Origin: JBBSAT01 sp046351235
Lineage (GTDB): Bacteria > Myxococcota_A > Polyangia > Polyangiales > Sandaracinaceae
DNA: 64,000 nucleotides
Assembly (NCBI GenBank): GCA_046351235.1
Contig: JAXLYV010000005.1
Location: 124,001-188,000 of the forward strand
Direction: 5' to 3'
Every line of letters begins with the position of its first letter. Positions within the stretch are counted from its first letter, which is position 1. Shown in pieces: positions 49,459 through 58,784 of the stretch. Under the pieces are notes generated by a model. That model was not told the DNA's origin, did not search any database, and saw nothing but the letters and a program-made list of their open reading frames with translations. A program made the translations under genes and the position numbers.

Positions 49459-50676
49459 TCATCTTCGTCGGAAGCCCTGCATCGTCGAAGGCAAGGCGCT
49501 CGACACGAACCGCAGGCCCGTCGAGAGCCCCTCGGCACGTTCGGGGTCGAGCAGGAGTCGGAAGCGGGCCTGCTTCGCACCGCGGCCCTTCCATCGCTCG
49601 ACGGTCTCGCACGCGAGGTACGGCACCCAGTGCAGGTCCAGCTTCGCCAGATAGCAGAAGCTCAAGAGATCGGGGTGCGCGGGGAAGCCGTCCGTGACGT
49701 GCAGGCCGGGCTGCTCGTGGAGAATCCGAACCAACGTCGTCGGCTCCTCCGCGAGCGGCAGGCCGTCCGGGTCCGGCAGGTGCGCCACCCGGATCTCGAC
49801 CTCGACGACCGGGCGCCCGTCGAGGCGGAAGTGAGTCACGAGGTCGTCCCTCGTCGTGGCCCTCGGAAGCGCCGCCGCGCGGATCATCGCGGTGACCGCG
49901 CGCGCGCTCCTCGCGCCGTCGAGCGCCTCCTCGAGGTGCCGGGTGCGATCGTCCGGCGAGAGGCCCTTCGCCTTCGCCGACGACCCGGCGGCCTTCATCA
50001 TCGCGTCGAAGCGAGCGGGCGGGAGCGCGGCGAGGAGGCCTCGGCGGTACGCGACGCCGTCGATGCTGCGTGCGCTCTCCACCTCTACCTCGAACGTCTC
50101 CCGCAGCGGTGCCGGTGCCTGCAAGCGATCCGACACTCGCGCCGCCGCCTCGCTCTTCCTCTCCCAGCCGTACGCGAACCCGCTCGCGAGCGCCTGCTCC
50201 AGCGCCTGGCGGAAGGATCCGAGTCGTCCGTGTGGCGCATACACGTCGTCGTCCTGGCCGCCCTGCGGGAAGCGCACGAGCAGGGACGGCGCATCGGGCG
50301 CGCCACAGAGCACCAGCACCTCGTCTTCCGCGGTCCACGGCGCGGGCAGCGCGTCGATCGAGAGCCCGCTCGCCTTCACGACACCGCAGACACCGCGCCC
50401 GTCGCGGGGATCGACGGCCCACGCTCCGGTGTTGTCGAGCCCGAGGAGCTCCGGTCCGTGCTCCGCGGCGGCCTCGTCGCGGAAGCGCCATTTGAACGCG
50501 AGGCCGTTCTGCTCGCGATAGAACGCGCTCACCTGCTCGGGCAGGTTCCATCGGCCGACCGGCCCGCTCCAGAGCGCGACGGTGTCCACGATGACGTCGC
50601 GGCGCTTCGCGAGGCGGCCCATGGCGATCCAAGCGCGCTGAGCGAGGGTCGGCTCCGCGATCACTTGGTGCGACAT
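49459..50676 (-). CDS. SMI1/KNR4 (SUKH)-like protein of unknown function
   Basis: The 405-residue cytoplasmic protein has a region near residues 40-170 resembling the SUKH fold: WNLPEQVSAFYREQNGLAFKWRF, GPELLGLDNTGAWAVDP, and EDEVLVLCGAPDAPSLLVRFP. SUKH domains often occur in immunity proteins against bacterial toxins, but no toxin is adjacent, so an immunity role is speculative. The C-terminal 200 residues are helical and unassigned. The ATG at 50676 follows GTGGAG. Confidence 0.62.
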   Translation of the reverse strand: MSHQVIAEPTLAQRAWIAMGRLAKRRDVIVDTVALWSGPVGRWNLPEQVSAFYREQNGLAFKWRFRDEAAAEHGPELLGLDNTGAWAVDPRDGRGVCGVVKASGLSIDALPAPWTAEDEVLVLCGAPDAPSLLVRFPQGGQDDDVYAPHGRLGSFRQALEQALASGFAYGWERKSEAAARVSDRLQAPAPLRETFEVEVESARSIDGVAYRRGLLAALPPARFDAMMKAAGSSAKAKGLSPDDRTRHLEEALDGARSARAVTAMIRAAALPRATTRDDLVTHFRLDGRPVVEVEIRVAHLPDPDGLPLAEEPTTLVRILHEQPGLHVTDGFPAHPDLLSFCYLAKLDLHWVPYLACETVERWKGRGAKQARFRLLLDPERAEGLSTGLRFVSSALPSTMQGFRRR

Positions 50677-50976
50677 GCGCGCTCCACACCATCGAGGGGA
50701 ACGGCTCTCCGCTCATCGACGTCGCTCGTAGGGTGCGGCGCTCCGCCGGCATGCGCGGCGCCGTGGTTCCGAGAGAGAACGGGAGAACGAACGGTCATGG
50801 CATCACGTCGAGCAGCCGGCATGCCACGCGATCCTGGAAGAGATCGACGGGCCATGCGCTCCCTCGGCGATCCGGCATGGGCAACGACTTGCTCACCCGC
50901 GCCATCCACGGCGAGCGCCGCGTGCTCGATGCGACGCTCGCAGCGATGAACGGCGCGCCCTAGCGGGAGGCGCCTC
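50677..50976. other. 300-base spacer without a supported gene
   Basis: I find no convincing gene. A short plus-strand frame ending at 50963 (with MGNDLLTRAIHGERRVLDATLAAMNGAP near its end) is too short and lacks a ribosome-binding site; it might be a gene remnant. GGCGC/GCGCC arms near 50952-50974 form a weak stem close to the stop of the following minus-strand operon. Confidence 0.45.
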
Positions 50977-53900
50977 TCACTCCACGCCGATCTCGCGGCT
51001 CTCGATCTCGTCGGCCTCGCGGCAGAAGCCGGCGAAGGCGGCGTACTCGGTGGGCAGGAGGCGCATGCGCGGGATGCGCACGTGGCGCTCGAGGGTGAAG
51101 CCGTCGGGCGTGCGCGTGGCCGTGTAACGAGCGGTCGCCTCGTGCGGGCCGCCCATCTCGGCCTCGGCTTCGGGGAGCGAGCTCACCTCGGCGCCGTTCG
51201 GCAGGTGCGCGCGCAGCGTCAGGTCGAGCGCGAGCGAGGGCGAGACGATCTGCGTCGTCGTGCGGCTCGCGAGGCGCGCGAACGCGTTCGTCAGCTGCGT
51301 CGGCACGAGCGCCGGCAGCACGCGGCGGCCGTGCGAGACGTGGCCGAGGTCCTCCACGTCGAACGTGTAGTGCAGGACGAGCGGCTGATCGTGCTCGGCG
51401 CGGCCCGTGATCCGCAGGCTCGTCATGCTCGCGCCCGGCAGCACGCGCGAGACGTAGCCCTCGTCGAACGCGTCCTCGAGGTTCGCGTCCGGGATCCCCT
51501 CGAGCTGCGTGCGCCACATCGCGGCGCCCGCGCCGCGGAACGTCTCCGTCACGTCGAAGCTCGCATCGCCGCTCTCCTCGAGCGTCATGTCCACCTCGAC
51601 GGTGCGCAGGTCCGCCTCGAGCGGCGGCATCGTCACCGTCGTCCGCTCGGCGGCCGCGTTCAGCATCAGCGCGTCCATGCCGCGCAGGTTCGGCGGGATC
51701 GTCCCGAAGGCCGCGCCGCGCTGGCCGGTCGCGATCCACACCGGGCCCTCGGTGCCCTGCATCCGGATCAGGAGCGAGCCGTAGCGCGTGTCCTCGGGCA
51801 CGGGGCTGTCGGTCGGGTCGGCGCCGAAGTCGCGCACGAGCGCGAGCTCGGCCTCGATGCCCGCGAGGTGCAGGAGATAGAGGAGCACGCGCGCGCGGCT
51901 GCCCGTGCGCGCCGCCACCATCGTGGCCGCCTGCTCGAAGAGCGCACCGCTCGACTCTTCGATCTCGTCCATCGTCCACTCGTAGAGGCGCTCGGCGCGC
52001 TGCTCGGCCGTGGTCGCGCCGTCGGGCGAGGCGACCTCGTGCACGAGCGCCACCGCTGCGGGATCGCGGATCTCGCGGTCGGCGAGCACGTCGCGCAGGC
52101 TGTCGACGTAGTCGCGCCAGCTCGCGTGGTAGCCCCAGAGGATCGACGGGAAGAACTCCGTCGGCGAGACCGCGCTCGGCTCGCGCACGAAGGGCTCGCT
52201 CTGGTGCACGGCCCAGCGATAGACGCGCAGATCGCCGTCGTCCGTGGTCTCGGTCGCAGGCGCCTGCCCGCGCGGGTCCACGTCGATCGTGAGCTCGCGC
52301 GGCGCGACGAGCGTGAGCGAGGACGACTCGAAGGGCGTCTCGTAGTTGCGGAAGTAGAAGCGCTCGCCGGTGGTGCCGCCGGCGTAGGCCGCGGGCGGGC
52401 CCTCGGTGCGCAGGTACTCGAACTCGACGTAGTCGCCCGCGGCCACGTTCGGCAGCTCGATGTGCTCGAGGCCCGAGATCTGATCGGGCTCGAGGCGCGT
52501 GCCGTCGGCCTTGATCGTGCGGAGCGTGAGCAGCTGCGCGCCCTCGGGGGGCGTGAACTGGGCCTCTTCCTCGGCCGCCTCGTCGGACTGCACGTGGATG
52601 ATGTTGTGCGTCAGCTCGAGGATCGACCCGTCGGCGAACAAGCGCGTCACCGTGTAGTCGAGCACCAGCACGCGCGGCGCCTCGTAGTGGTGGCCCGAGG
52701 CCTCGAACTCGCGGATGACGGTGGCGCCGTCGCGGCGATAGCGCTCGAGCGGGCTCTGCCCCAGCACGGCGCGCTCGATCCGGTAGAGCTCGGCCATCGA
52801 CTCCGGCTCCTCGCGGTGGGCGCGCGCGAAGCGCTGGCTCGCCTCGTCGCGGTGGCCGCCTGCGAGGGCGAGGTCGGCCTGCATCGTGACGACGTTGAGC
52901 GACTGCGGCATCAGCTGCTCGAGCTCGCCGAGCAGGCGCTCGGTCTCGGCGCGATCGCCGCGCGCGCGCGCGAGCGTGAGCTGCCCGTCGAGCACCTGGT
53001 AGCGGTGCGTGTCCGGCTCGAGCGCGGCCAGGCGCTGCAGCTCGGCCGAGGCCTCGTCCCAGCGGCGCTGGCGCACGAAGTGCTGCAGGCGTGCATCGCT
53101 CCGCTGATCGCACTCGGTGACGATGCGCTCGGCGAGCGGCGCCGCCTCGCCCTCGTGGCTCTGGCGGATCGCCGCATCGAGCGTGGCCGAGAGCGCGGCG
53201 CACGACGACGGAGCGCGCCGGAGCAAGCCCTCGATCTCGTCGTCCGCCTGCTCCTGCCAGCCCGCGCGCGTGAGCACCTGCGCGAGGGTGATCGCGAAGA
53301 GCGGCACCTCGGGGAACTCGGCTTCGGCCGCGCGCAGCTGCGGCACGGCCTCGCGCACGCGCCCGGAGATCGCCTCGAGCACGAGCAGCTGGAAGCGCGG
53401 GTACCACGCGCCGGGATCGCGATCGGTCGCCACGTCGAGATACCGGCGCGCGTCGTCGCTACCGAGCGCGCTGCCGCGGATCGGATCGGCGAGCGCCACC
53501 GTGCTCGCGATCACGAGCGGTACGACGGGCGCGTCGTCGCCCTCGGTCATCGGCGCGAGCGTCTCGCGCGCCGACACGTAGTCGCTGCGCGCGATGTGCA
53601 CGGCGGCCGTGAGGATCCGCTCGAAGAGGCCGTCCGTGCTCATGGCGGGGTCGCGCGCGTCCCTGATCGGCTCGCCCGCTCCGGTCCCTCCCGTCCGCGG
53701 GCTTCGCCCGCTCCCGTCCGGGTCCTCCGGGGCGAGCACCCCTTGCCGACTCGGCAGATCCCCGCGCGAGAGCCCGGGATACGCCGCGAGCATCACGAGC
53801 GGGTTCGGGTGGCGCGAGGCGACCTTCACCATCAGGCGGTGCGTGCCCGCGGGGAGCGGCACCTCGTGCCACGTCGTGCGCGGGACGAGCTCGCCGCGGC

Positions 53901-54795
53901 GATCGACGCGTGCGACCGAGTGGTCGTCGAGGAAGAGCTCGGCCGCGTTCGGCGTCTCGAGGCGCACGAGGTACGTCGTCGCGCTCGGGACCTCGATCGT
54001 CGTCTCGGCGTAGGTGACGCCCATGCCGCCGACCGGGCCGTTGCCGAGGTGCACGGCGCAGCCGGCCGCCTCGATCGCGCGCGTCGCGCGGGTGCGGCGG
54101 CCGGGGCCGAGGTCGTAGCTCTCGGCGAGCGGGCCGTCCTCTTCGGGCGCGAGCGCCGCATCGAAGCCGAGGAGCGCGCGCGGTCCGAAGGGGCCCGCGA
54201 CGCGCCACGACGTCTGGCAGCGCGCCGAGGTGGCGAGCGCATGCACGCGCTCGAGGTCCCCGCGGCGATAGGCGAGCTCGATCAAGAGCTGCGTGAGCGT
54301 GTAGCGCGCGGCGATGCCGGCGTGGCCCGGGTCGTCGACGACGGGCGACATGCGCGCGACGACCTGCGCGCCGAAGTCCGGCACCGAGCCGTCGTAGTCG
54401 GAGAGGGCGCTCGCTGCGGCCTCGGCGAGCTCGGCGGCCCGAGGATCGTCGGACGTGCGCGCGGTCTCGACGGTGCGCAGCACTTCCTCGAGGCCGCTCG
54501 CGAGCCGCCCGTGCAGGTTGTGCTCGAGCGCAGAGAGGAAGTGCGTGCGCGGATCGTCGGCGCGCAGCGCGAGCGCGCGATCGACCGCGGCGCGCGCGAC
54601 CGTGGAGTCGCCGCCCTGGGCGAGCAGCTCGCCCTCGGCGAGCGCGAAGATCGCGTCGGGATCGTTCGGGCGCTCGGCGGCGCGCCGACGGATGTCGTCG
54701 ATACCGAGCGCGTGCGGCGTGGTGCCGCCCACCGAGGGGCAGGCGAGGAGGAAGAGCGCCGCGAAGATCGCGGAGAAGCGGCGAGCGCGGCTCAT
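50977..54795 (-). CDS. DUF3857/transglutaminase-like paralogue without catalytic Cys
   Basis: The 1272-residue exported protein (lipoprotein-like signal, LFLLACPSV) has TPR-like helices, two carbohydrate-binding-like beta domains (for example FGPRALLGFDAALAPEEDG), then DUF3857 (about 620-800), and a transglutaminase-like fold (about 860-1010). Where the active paralogue has GFGDCKDKA, this one reads MVAARTGSRARVLLYLL, so the catalytic Cys is absent and it is probably a non-catalytic partner. A copy of the dispersed palindromic element inserts about 25 residues near residue 355-380 (VLAPEDPDGSG). Its ATG overlaps the upstream gene's stop (ATGA), so the two are co-translated. Confidence 0.85.
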   Translation of the reverse strand: MSRARRFSAIFAALFLLACPSVGGTTPHALGIDDIRRRAAERPNDPDAIFALAEGELLAQGGDSTVARAAVDRALALRADDPRTHFLSALEHNLHGRLASGLEEVLRTVETARTSDDPRAAELAEAAASALSDYDGSVPDFGAQVVARMSPVVDDPGHAGIAARYTLTQLLIELAYRRGDLERVHALATSARCQTSWRVAGPFGPRALLGFDAALAPEEDGPLAESYDLGPGRRTRATRAIEAAGCAVHLGNGPVGGMGVTYAETTIEVPSATTYLVRLETPNAAELFLDDHSVARVDRRGELVPRTTWHEVPLPAGTHRLMVKVASRHPNPLVMLAAYPGLSRGDLPSRQGVLAPEDPDGSGRSPRTGGTGAGEPIRDARDPAMSTDGLFERILTAAVHIARSDYVSARETLAPMTEGDDAPVVPLVIASTVALADPIRGSALGSDDARRYLDVATDRDPGAWYPRFQLLVLEAISGRVREAVPQLRAAEAEFPEVPLFAITLAQVLTRAGWQEQADDEIEGLLRRAPSSCAALSATLDAAIRQSHEGEAAPLAERIVTECDQRSDARLQHFVRQRRWDEASAELQRLAALEPDTHRYQVLDGQLTLARARGDRAETERLLGELEQLMPQSLNVVTMQADLALAGGHRDEASQRFARAHREEPESMAELYRIERAVLGQSPLERYRRDGATVIREFEASGHHYEAPRVLVLDYTVTRLFADGSILELTHNIIHVQSDEAAEEEAQFTPPEGAQLLTLRTIKADGTRLEPDQISGLEHIELPNVAAGDYVEFEYLRTEGPPAAYAGGTTGERFYFRNYETPFESSSLTLVAPRELTIDVDPRGQAPATETTDDGDLRVYRWAVHQSEPFVREPSAVSPTEFFPSILWGYHASWRDYVDSLRDVLADREIRDPAAVALVHEVASPDGATTAEQRAERLYEWTMDEIEESSGALFEQAATMVAARTGSRARVLLYLLHLAGIEAELALVRDFGADPTDSPVPEDTRYGSLLIRMQGTEGPVWIATGQRGAAFGTIPPNLRGMDALMLNAAAERTTVTMPPLEADLRTVEVDMTLEESGDASFDVTETFRGAGAAMWRTQLEGIPDANLEDAFDEGYVSRVLPGASMTSLRITGRAEHDQPLVLHYTFDVEDLGHVSHGRRVLPALVPTQLTNAFARLASRTTTQIVSPSLALDLTLRAHLPNGAEVSSLPEAEAEMGGPHEATARYTATRTPDGFTLERHVRIPRMRLLPTEYAAFAGFCREADEIESREIGVE
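53664..53739 (+). repeat. Dispersed palindromic element, copy C (inside a gene)
   Basis: A 76-base copy within the coding sequence of the 1272-residue protein. Central hairpin GCGGGC-TTC-GCCCGC, with ends TGATCGGC and GCGAGCAC. It is read in frame without a stop, encoding a Gly/Pro/Ser-rich stretch. Confidence 0.88.
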
Positions 54796-57700
54796 CGCGC
54801 ACCTCCGGGCTGGATCATCGAAGCCAGAGTGCCGGACGCGGAGTCGCCGGACGGGAACGCGCGAAGCGCGTGGACGGGAGGCGGCGGAGCGGCCGGGCCG
54901 ATCATGACCACGCGACTTCTCAACAAGCTGTCCGCTCTCCCGATCCACGCGCGGTACGCCGCGTACTGCGCCGCCGGGATCGTGTCGGCGTTCAGCGAGA
55001 GCTCGGTGTGCACGACGACCTCGTTCCCGCTCTGGGTCGCGGTCATCGCGAAGTGGCCGAACTCGGAGTCCACGACGCCGCCCTCGGGCACGGCGCCGAT
55101 CGTGTAGCCCGCCGGCGCGCGCAGCGTGCGGTCCTCGACGTAGCTGCTGCGCCCGCCGAGATCGAGCGTGAAGTGGCGCGCGTCGGTGCGCGCGATCAGG
55201 CGCGTGAGCTCGTCGAGCACCGAGCCCGGCACGCGCAGCCCGTCCGCGTCGCGCACCGCGAAGCTCGGCACCGTGGCTTCGTACCGGAAGCGCACGGGCG
55301 CCTCCATGTTCGCGAGGTTCTCGAAGCTCTCGCTCCGCACTTCGATGCCCGGGAAGATGCTGCGCATCGCTCGCTCGAAGCGCTCGTGGCGCGTGCCTTC
55401 CGTCTGGTAGTTGCTGCGGTAGCCGGGCGCTTCCGACCCGCGCACCTCTTCTTCTCCGCGCAGGTGCGCGGTGCCGTCGGCTGAGAGCTCCACCGAGAGC
55501 GTCCGCGTGCGGCGGTCGTGATCGGCGGGTAGCTGCGGCGAGCGGCGGAGCGCGGCGCCGTCCGGGCCGACCACGAGCACCGTGACGCCCTGGTCCATCT
55601 GCGGGAAGTCGCCGATGCCGCTGAACTCGGCCGTTCCGTCGAGGAACAGGTCGAGCTCCGGCACGTACGCGATCGCGTGATCGAAGATCGCGAGCGAGGC
55701 GGGCGTGCCTTCGATGGCGCCGTTGCGGCGCGTGCGCACGAGCACGAGGCGCGCGTCGATGCCGGCCGCGGTGAGCATCGTGTAGAGGAGCGAGGCCTTG
55801 TCCTTGCAGTCGCCGAAGCCACGCTGGACGATCTGCGGCACGCGGTACGGAAGGAAGCCGTGGATGCCGAACTCGAGGCCCACGTAGCGCGTGTTGTCCA
55901 TCACCCAGCGGTAGATGCGCGTGACGCGCTCGCGCAGGTCGGTGACGCCGTCGGTGAGCTGGTGCACGACCTCTTGGAGGTGCTGGTCGGCGTAGAGCTG
56001 ATCGTGCACGAGGCCCCACCACCAGCGGCCCACCTCGTCCCAGGTCTCGAACGTGGAGACGTGGAGATAAGGAATGACCTCGGTCTGGCCAGGCATGCTG
56101 TCCTCGTCGCGGATGGGCGCGAGGTCCTCGGCGTGGAAGTGGTCCACGCGGCGCGTGCCCTCGGTGCTCGTGTCGTGCACGAGCGAGGCGAGGGCGGGCT
56201 GGTTGAAGTAGAAGCGCCGCGCCGTCGGCGTGAGCAGCACGTAGTCGAGCCGCGCGATCGGCGTGTGTCCGCCGAGGTAGTGGAGGTCGCCGTAGTAGTC
56301 GTCGAAGAGGTTGCGCTCGGCGACGTCGTCCACGCGGTAGCGGATCTCGACCATGTCGCCCGGCTCGAGATCCGGGAACACGACGACGAGCGCGCGCGTG
56401 TCGTAGTAGATGCGGTACCAGGGCTCGCCGAGCTGCTGCTCGAACGAGTCGGCGGCCTCGAGGTGGCGGCCGTTGCGCGTCACGCGCGCGAGGCGCACCG
56501 AGACGCGCTGCACGTCGGGGTCGAACTGGATCGGGTAGGTGCGCCAGTCGCGCGCGCCCTGGTCGGTGAGGATCTGCGCGGCGACCTGGTGGAAGCTCGA
56601 GCCGAGGCCGTTGTCGTAGACGGTGTTGACGGTGAGCTCCTCGAGGATGCGCGTGGGGTACGACGCGTCGTCGCTGCGGCGCGCGAGCAGCTCCTCTTCG
56701 CCGACGGCGTAGGCCTCGTCCGCGCGCTCCTCGGGCTGGATGCTCTCGAGCAGCTCGCGCGTCTCGGCGTCCTGCGGGCGCAGCGCGAGCGCCATGCGCA
56801 GCTCGTCGATCGCGGCGGCGGACTGATCGTTCCGGAGCAGCGCGTGGGCGTACGACACGTGCGTCGAGGCGTCCTCGGGCGCGAGGTCGAGCGCGAGCCG
56901 GTACATGCCCATCGACTCGTCGGTCTGCCCGAGCGCGTCGTAGAACGCGGCGACGTGGCCGTAGTAGCCGGTGTGGTCGTTGCCGAGCGCGCGGTAGTCG
57001 TCGATGAGCGCGAGCGCGCGATCGGTCTCGCCGCGCGTGATGGCGTCGCTCACGAGGATCTCGCGCATCGACTGATCGTCGTAGCGAGCGGCGAGCGCCT
57101 GCGTGGCGAGCGCGATCGACTCGTCGCGCGCGCCCACGGCGTCGGCAGCGTGCACGCGGAGCGTCATCCAGCGCGGCGCACCCGGCGCGTGCGAGGCGGC
57201 TTGCTCGAGCACGGCGCGCGACGCGTACGCGAGGCCGAGGTCCTCGAGCAGATCGGCGCGCATCTCGGCGGCGTCGAGCCACTCGGTCGAGCCCTCCGGG
57301 ATGCGATCGAGGATCGCGAGCGCGTCCTCGGGGCTCGGCCCGCCCACGACGAGGCGCGCGCGCGCGAGCAGCACCGCGGGATCGTTCGGCGCGAGCGCGA
57401 CCGCGCGATCGACGAAGCGCGACGCATCGCCGCGCGCCGTCGCGAGCGTGGCGGCGAGCACCCAGCGCTCCGCGGTCGGCTGCGCCGTGGCCGCGTGCTC
57501 GGCGAGCTGCTTGGCGCGCTGCTCGGCGGGATCGTCCCCGCCCGTGTACGCGAGCACGCGCGCGAGGTCCTCGAGCGCCTGCGCGCTCGGATGATCGCCG
57601 GCCGCCGCGGCCTCGAGCGCTGCGAGCGGCGCCTGCGGCGCGGCGGGAAGATGCGCGCTCGACGCATGCACCGCGCTCGCGTCGCCCGTGCGCGCGTAGG

Positions 57701-58619
57701 TGAGCCCGGTGGCGGGCGCGCCCGTCGCGTCGCCGAGGCGTGCGTAGAAGCCCCACGTGCTCGACGCGACGCAGGCCTTCACGAGCAGGCGGTTCGGCCC
57801 CTGCTGCGCGGCGACCATCACCGCGCTGCGATCGGGATCGGGCTGGCGATAGGCGGCGTCGCGCAGCACCTCGTGCCCGTTCCACCACGCGGCCACGGCG
57901 CCACCGCCGCCGAGGAAGAGCGAGAGCGGCTGCGCGCGCGGCGAGGTGACCCACGTCTCGGCGTAAGCGCAGACGTTCGTGTCCGGCCGGAAGACCGCGT
58001 CGAACGACACGTAGCCGAAGTGGCCGACGTCGGGATAGTCGCGCCAGCCGACCGGGCGCTCGCGCCCCTCGAAGCGCGCGCTCTCGTCGACGGCGCTCAT
58101 CGCGAGCTGTTCGGGCTCGTCGGCGCGCGAGAAGCCCGCCTTGCCCTCGTTGTCGAAGGGGCCGACGACGCGCCACGTGCGGATGTAGCCGAGCTCGTCG
58201 AACGCCCGGGAGGACGCGTCCGGATCACCCGCGCGCAGCCGACCGCGGGCGGCGAGCTGCGCGGCGTACTGCCGCACCGGCACCGAGAGCGTGCGGTCGG
58301 CCGCGAGCCGATCGAGCGCGGCGAGCGTGACCGACGGCTGCACGTCGTTCCACTGCCGATAGAGCTCGAGGATGGGCAGGATGGCGCGCGCTGAGCGGCC
58401 GGCGCGGTGCGCCGCACTGGCGAGCTCCGCGGCATGCGCCTCGTAGGGGCGGGCGCCGACCTGCGCATCGCCCGCCGAAGTGACGGCGAGCGCGACCGCG
58501 ACGAGCAGGAACGCGAGCAGCCGCGGCGCGGGGCGAGGGCGGCGCTGCCGCGGACGGGAGGGGCCGGAGGGGACGAAGCCTGGAACGAGCGCCGAGGGGG
58601 CGCGGAAGCGAGACGTCAT
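54792..58619 (-). CDS. DUF3857 domain transglutaminase-like protein with intact catalytic triad
   Basis: The 1275-residue protein has an N-terminal signal anchor (LLAFLLVAVALAVTSAG, after a long Arg/Pro-rich head), helical TPR repeats to about residue 620, then a DUF3857 domain (about 650-850) and a transglutaminase-like domain (about 880-1050) with Cys938 in GFGDCKDKA, His981 in FDHAIAYV and Asp994 in LFLDGTAEF. This DUF3857-TGc combination is typical of large envelope proteins in Bacteroidetes and delta-proteobacteria; substrates are unknown. GAAGAGG precedes the ATG at 58619. Element copy D makes up part of the C-terminal tail. It overlaps the downstream paralogue by ATGA. Confidence 0.9.
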   Translation of the reverse strand: MTSRFRAPSALVPGFVPSGPSRPRQRRPRPAPRLLAFLLVAVALAVTSAGDAQVGARPYEAHAAELASAAHRAGRSARAILPILELYRQWNDVQPSVTLAALDRLAADRTLSVPVRQYAAQLAARGRLRAGDPDASSRAFDELGYIRTWRVVGPFDNEGKAGFSRADEPEQLAMSAVDESARFEGRERPVGWRDYPDVGHFGYVSFDAVFRPDTNVCAYAETWVTSPRAQPLSLFLGGGGAVAAWWNGHEVLRDAAYRQPDPDRSAVMVAAQQGPNRLLVKACVASSTWGFYARLGDATGAPATGLTYARTGDASAVHASSAHLPAAPQAPLAALEAAAAGDHPSAQALEDLARVLAYTGGDDPAEQRAKQLAEHAATAQPTAERWVLAATLATARGDASRFVDRAVALAPNDPAVLLARARLVVGGPSPEDALAILDRIPEGSTEWLDAAEMRADLLEDLGLAYASRAVLEQAASHAPGAPRWMTLRVHAADAVGARDESIALATQALAARYDDQSMREILVSDAITRGETDRALALIDDYRALGNDHTGYYGHVAAFYDALGQTDESMGMYRLALDLAPEDASTHVSYAHALLRNDQSAAAIDELRMALALRPQDAETRELLESIQPEERADEAYAVGEEELLARRSDDASYPTRILEELTVNTVYDNGLGSSFHQVAAQILTDQGARDWRTYPIQFDPDVQRVSVRLARVTRNGRHLEAADSFEQQLGEPWYRIYYDTRALVVVFPDLEPGDMVEIRYRVDDVAERNLFDDYYGDLHYLGGHTPIARLDYVLLTPTARRFYFNQPALASLVHDTSTEGTRRVDHFHAEDLAPIRDEDSMPGQTEVIPYLHVSTFETWDEVGRWWWGLVHDQLYADQHLQEVVHQLTDGVTDLRERVTRIYRWVMDNTRYVGLEFGIHGFLPYRVPQIVQRGFGDCKDKASLLYTMLTAAGIDARLVLVRTRRNGAIEGTPASLAIFDHAIAYVPELDLFLDGTAEFSGIGDFPQMDQGVTVLVVGPDGAALRRSPQLPADHDRRTRTLSVELSADGTAHLRGEEEVRGSEAPGYRSNYQTEGTRHERFERAMRSIFPGIEVRSESFENLANMEAPVRFRYEATVPSFAVRDADGLRVPGSVLDELTRLIARTDARHFTLDLGGRSSYVEDRTLRAPAGYTIGAVPEGGVVDSEFGHFAMTATQSGNEVVVHTELSLNADTIPAAQYAAYRAWIGRADSLLRSRVVMIGPAAPPPPVHALRAFPSGDSASGTLASMIQPGGAR
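54829..54904 (-). repeat. Dispersed palindromic element, copy D (inside a gene)
   Basis: A 76-base copy in reverse orientation at the 3' end of the active DUF3857 gene. The central hairpin is ACGCGC-TTC-GCGCGT, changed from copy C in both arms so that pairing is kept. Confidence 0.85.
58545..58580 (-). repeat. Possible half copy of the dispersed element
   Basis: The first third of the element (CCCCTCCGGCCCCT, CCGTCCGCGG) matches here in the reverse orientation, in the N-terminal Pro/Arg region of the same gene, but the right half is missing. It may be a degraded copy or chance in GC-rich sequence. Confidence 0.4.
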
Positions 58620-58784
58620 GGTCCTCTTCGGGAAAGGGCTCACGGCGAAGGACACGCGCGAGCCGCGGGACCTTAGACGGGGGCTTTCGCAGGGACAAGC
58701 GCGGGGGGGCGCATGTTCCCGGAGAATCGCGGCGCCGCCGGCGCGCGGTCGAAATCGGCGGCAGATGGACTACGCCTCGGGGCC

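Noticed and set aside
50733..50963. Small plus-strand gene of 76 codons
   Set aside because: Composition resembles random GC-rich sequence, no ribosome-binding site or -10-like hexamer near the start.
51082..55107. Long plus-strand open frame opposite the DUF3857 genes
   Set aside because: Low-complexity Arg/Ala composition, while the minus strand encodes recognisable DUF3857 and transglutaminase-like domains.
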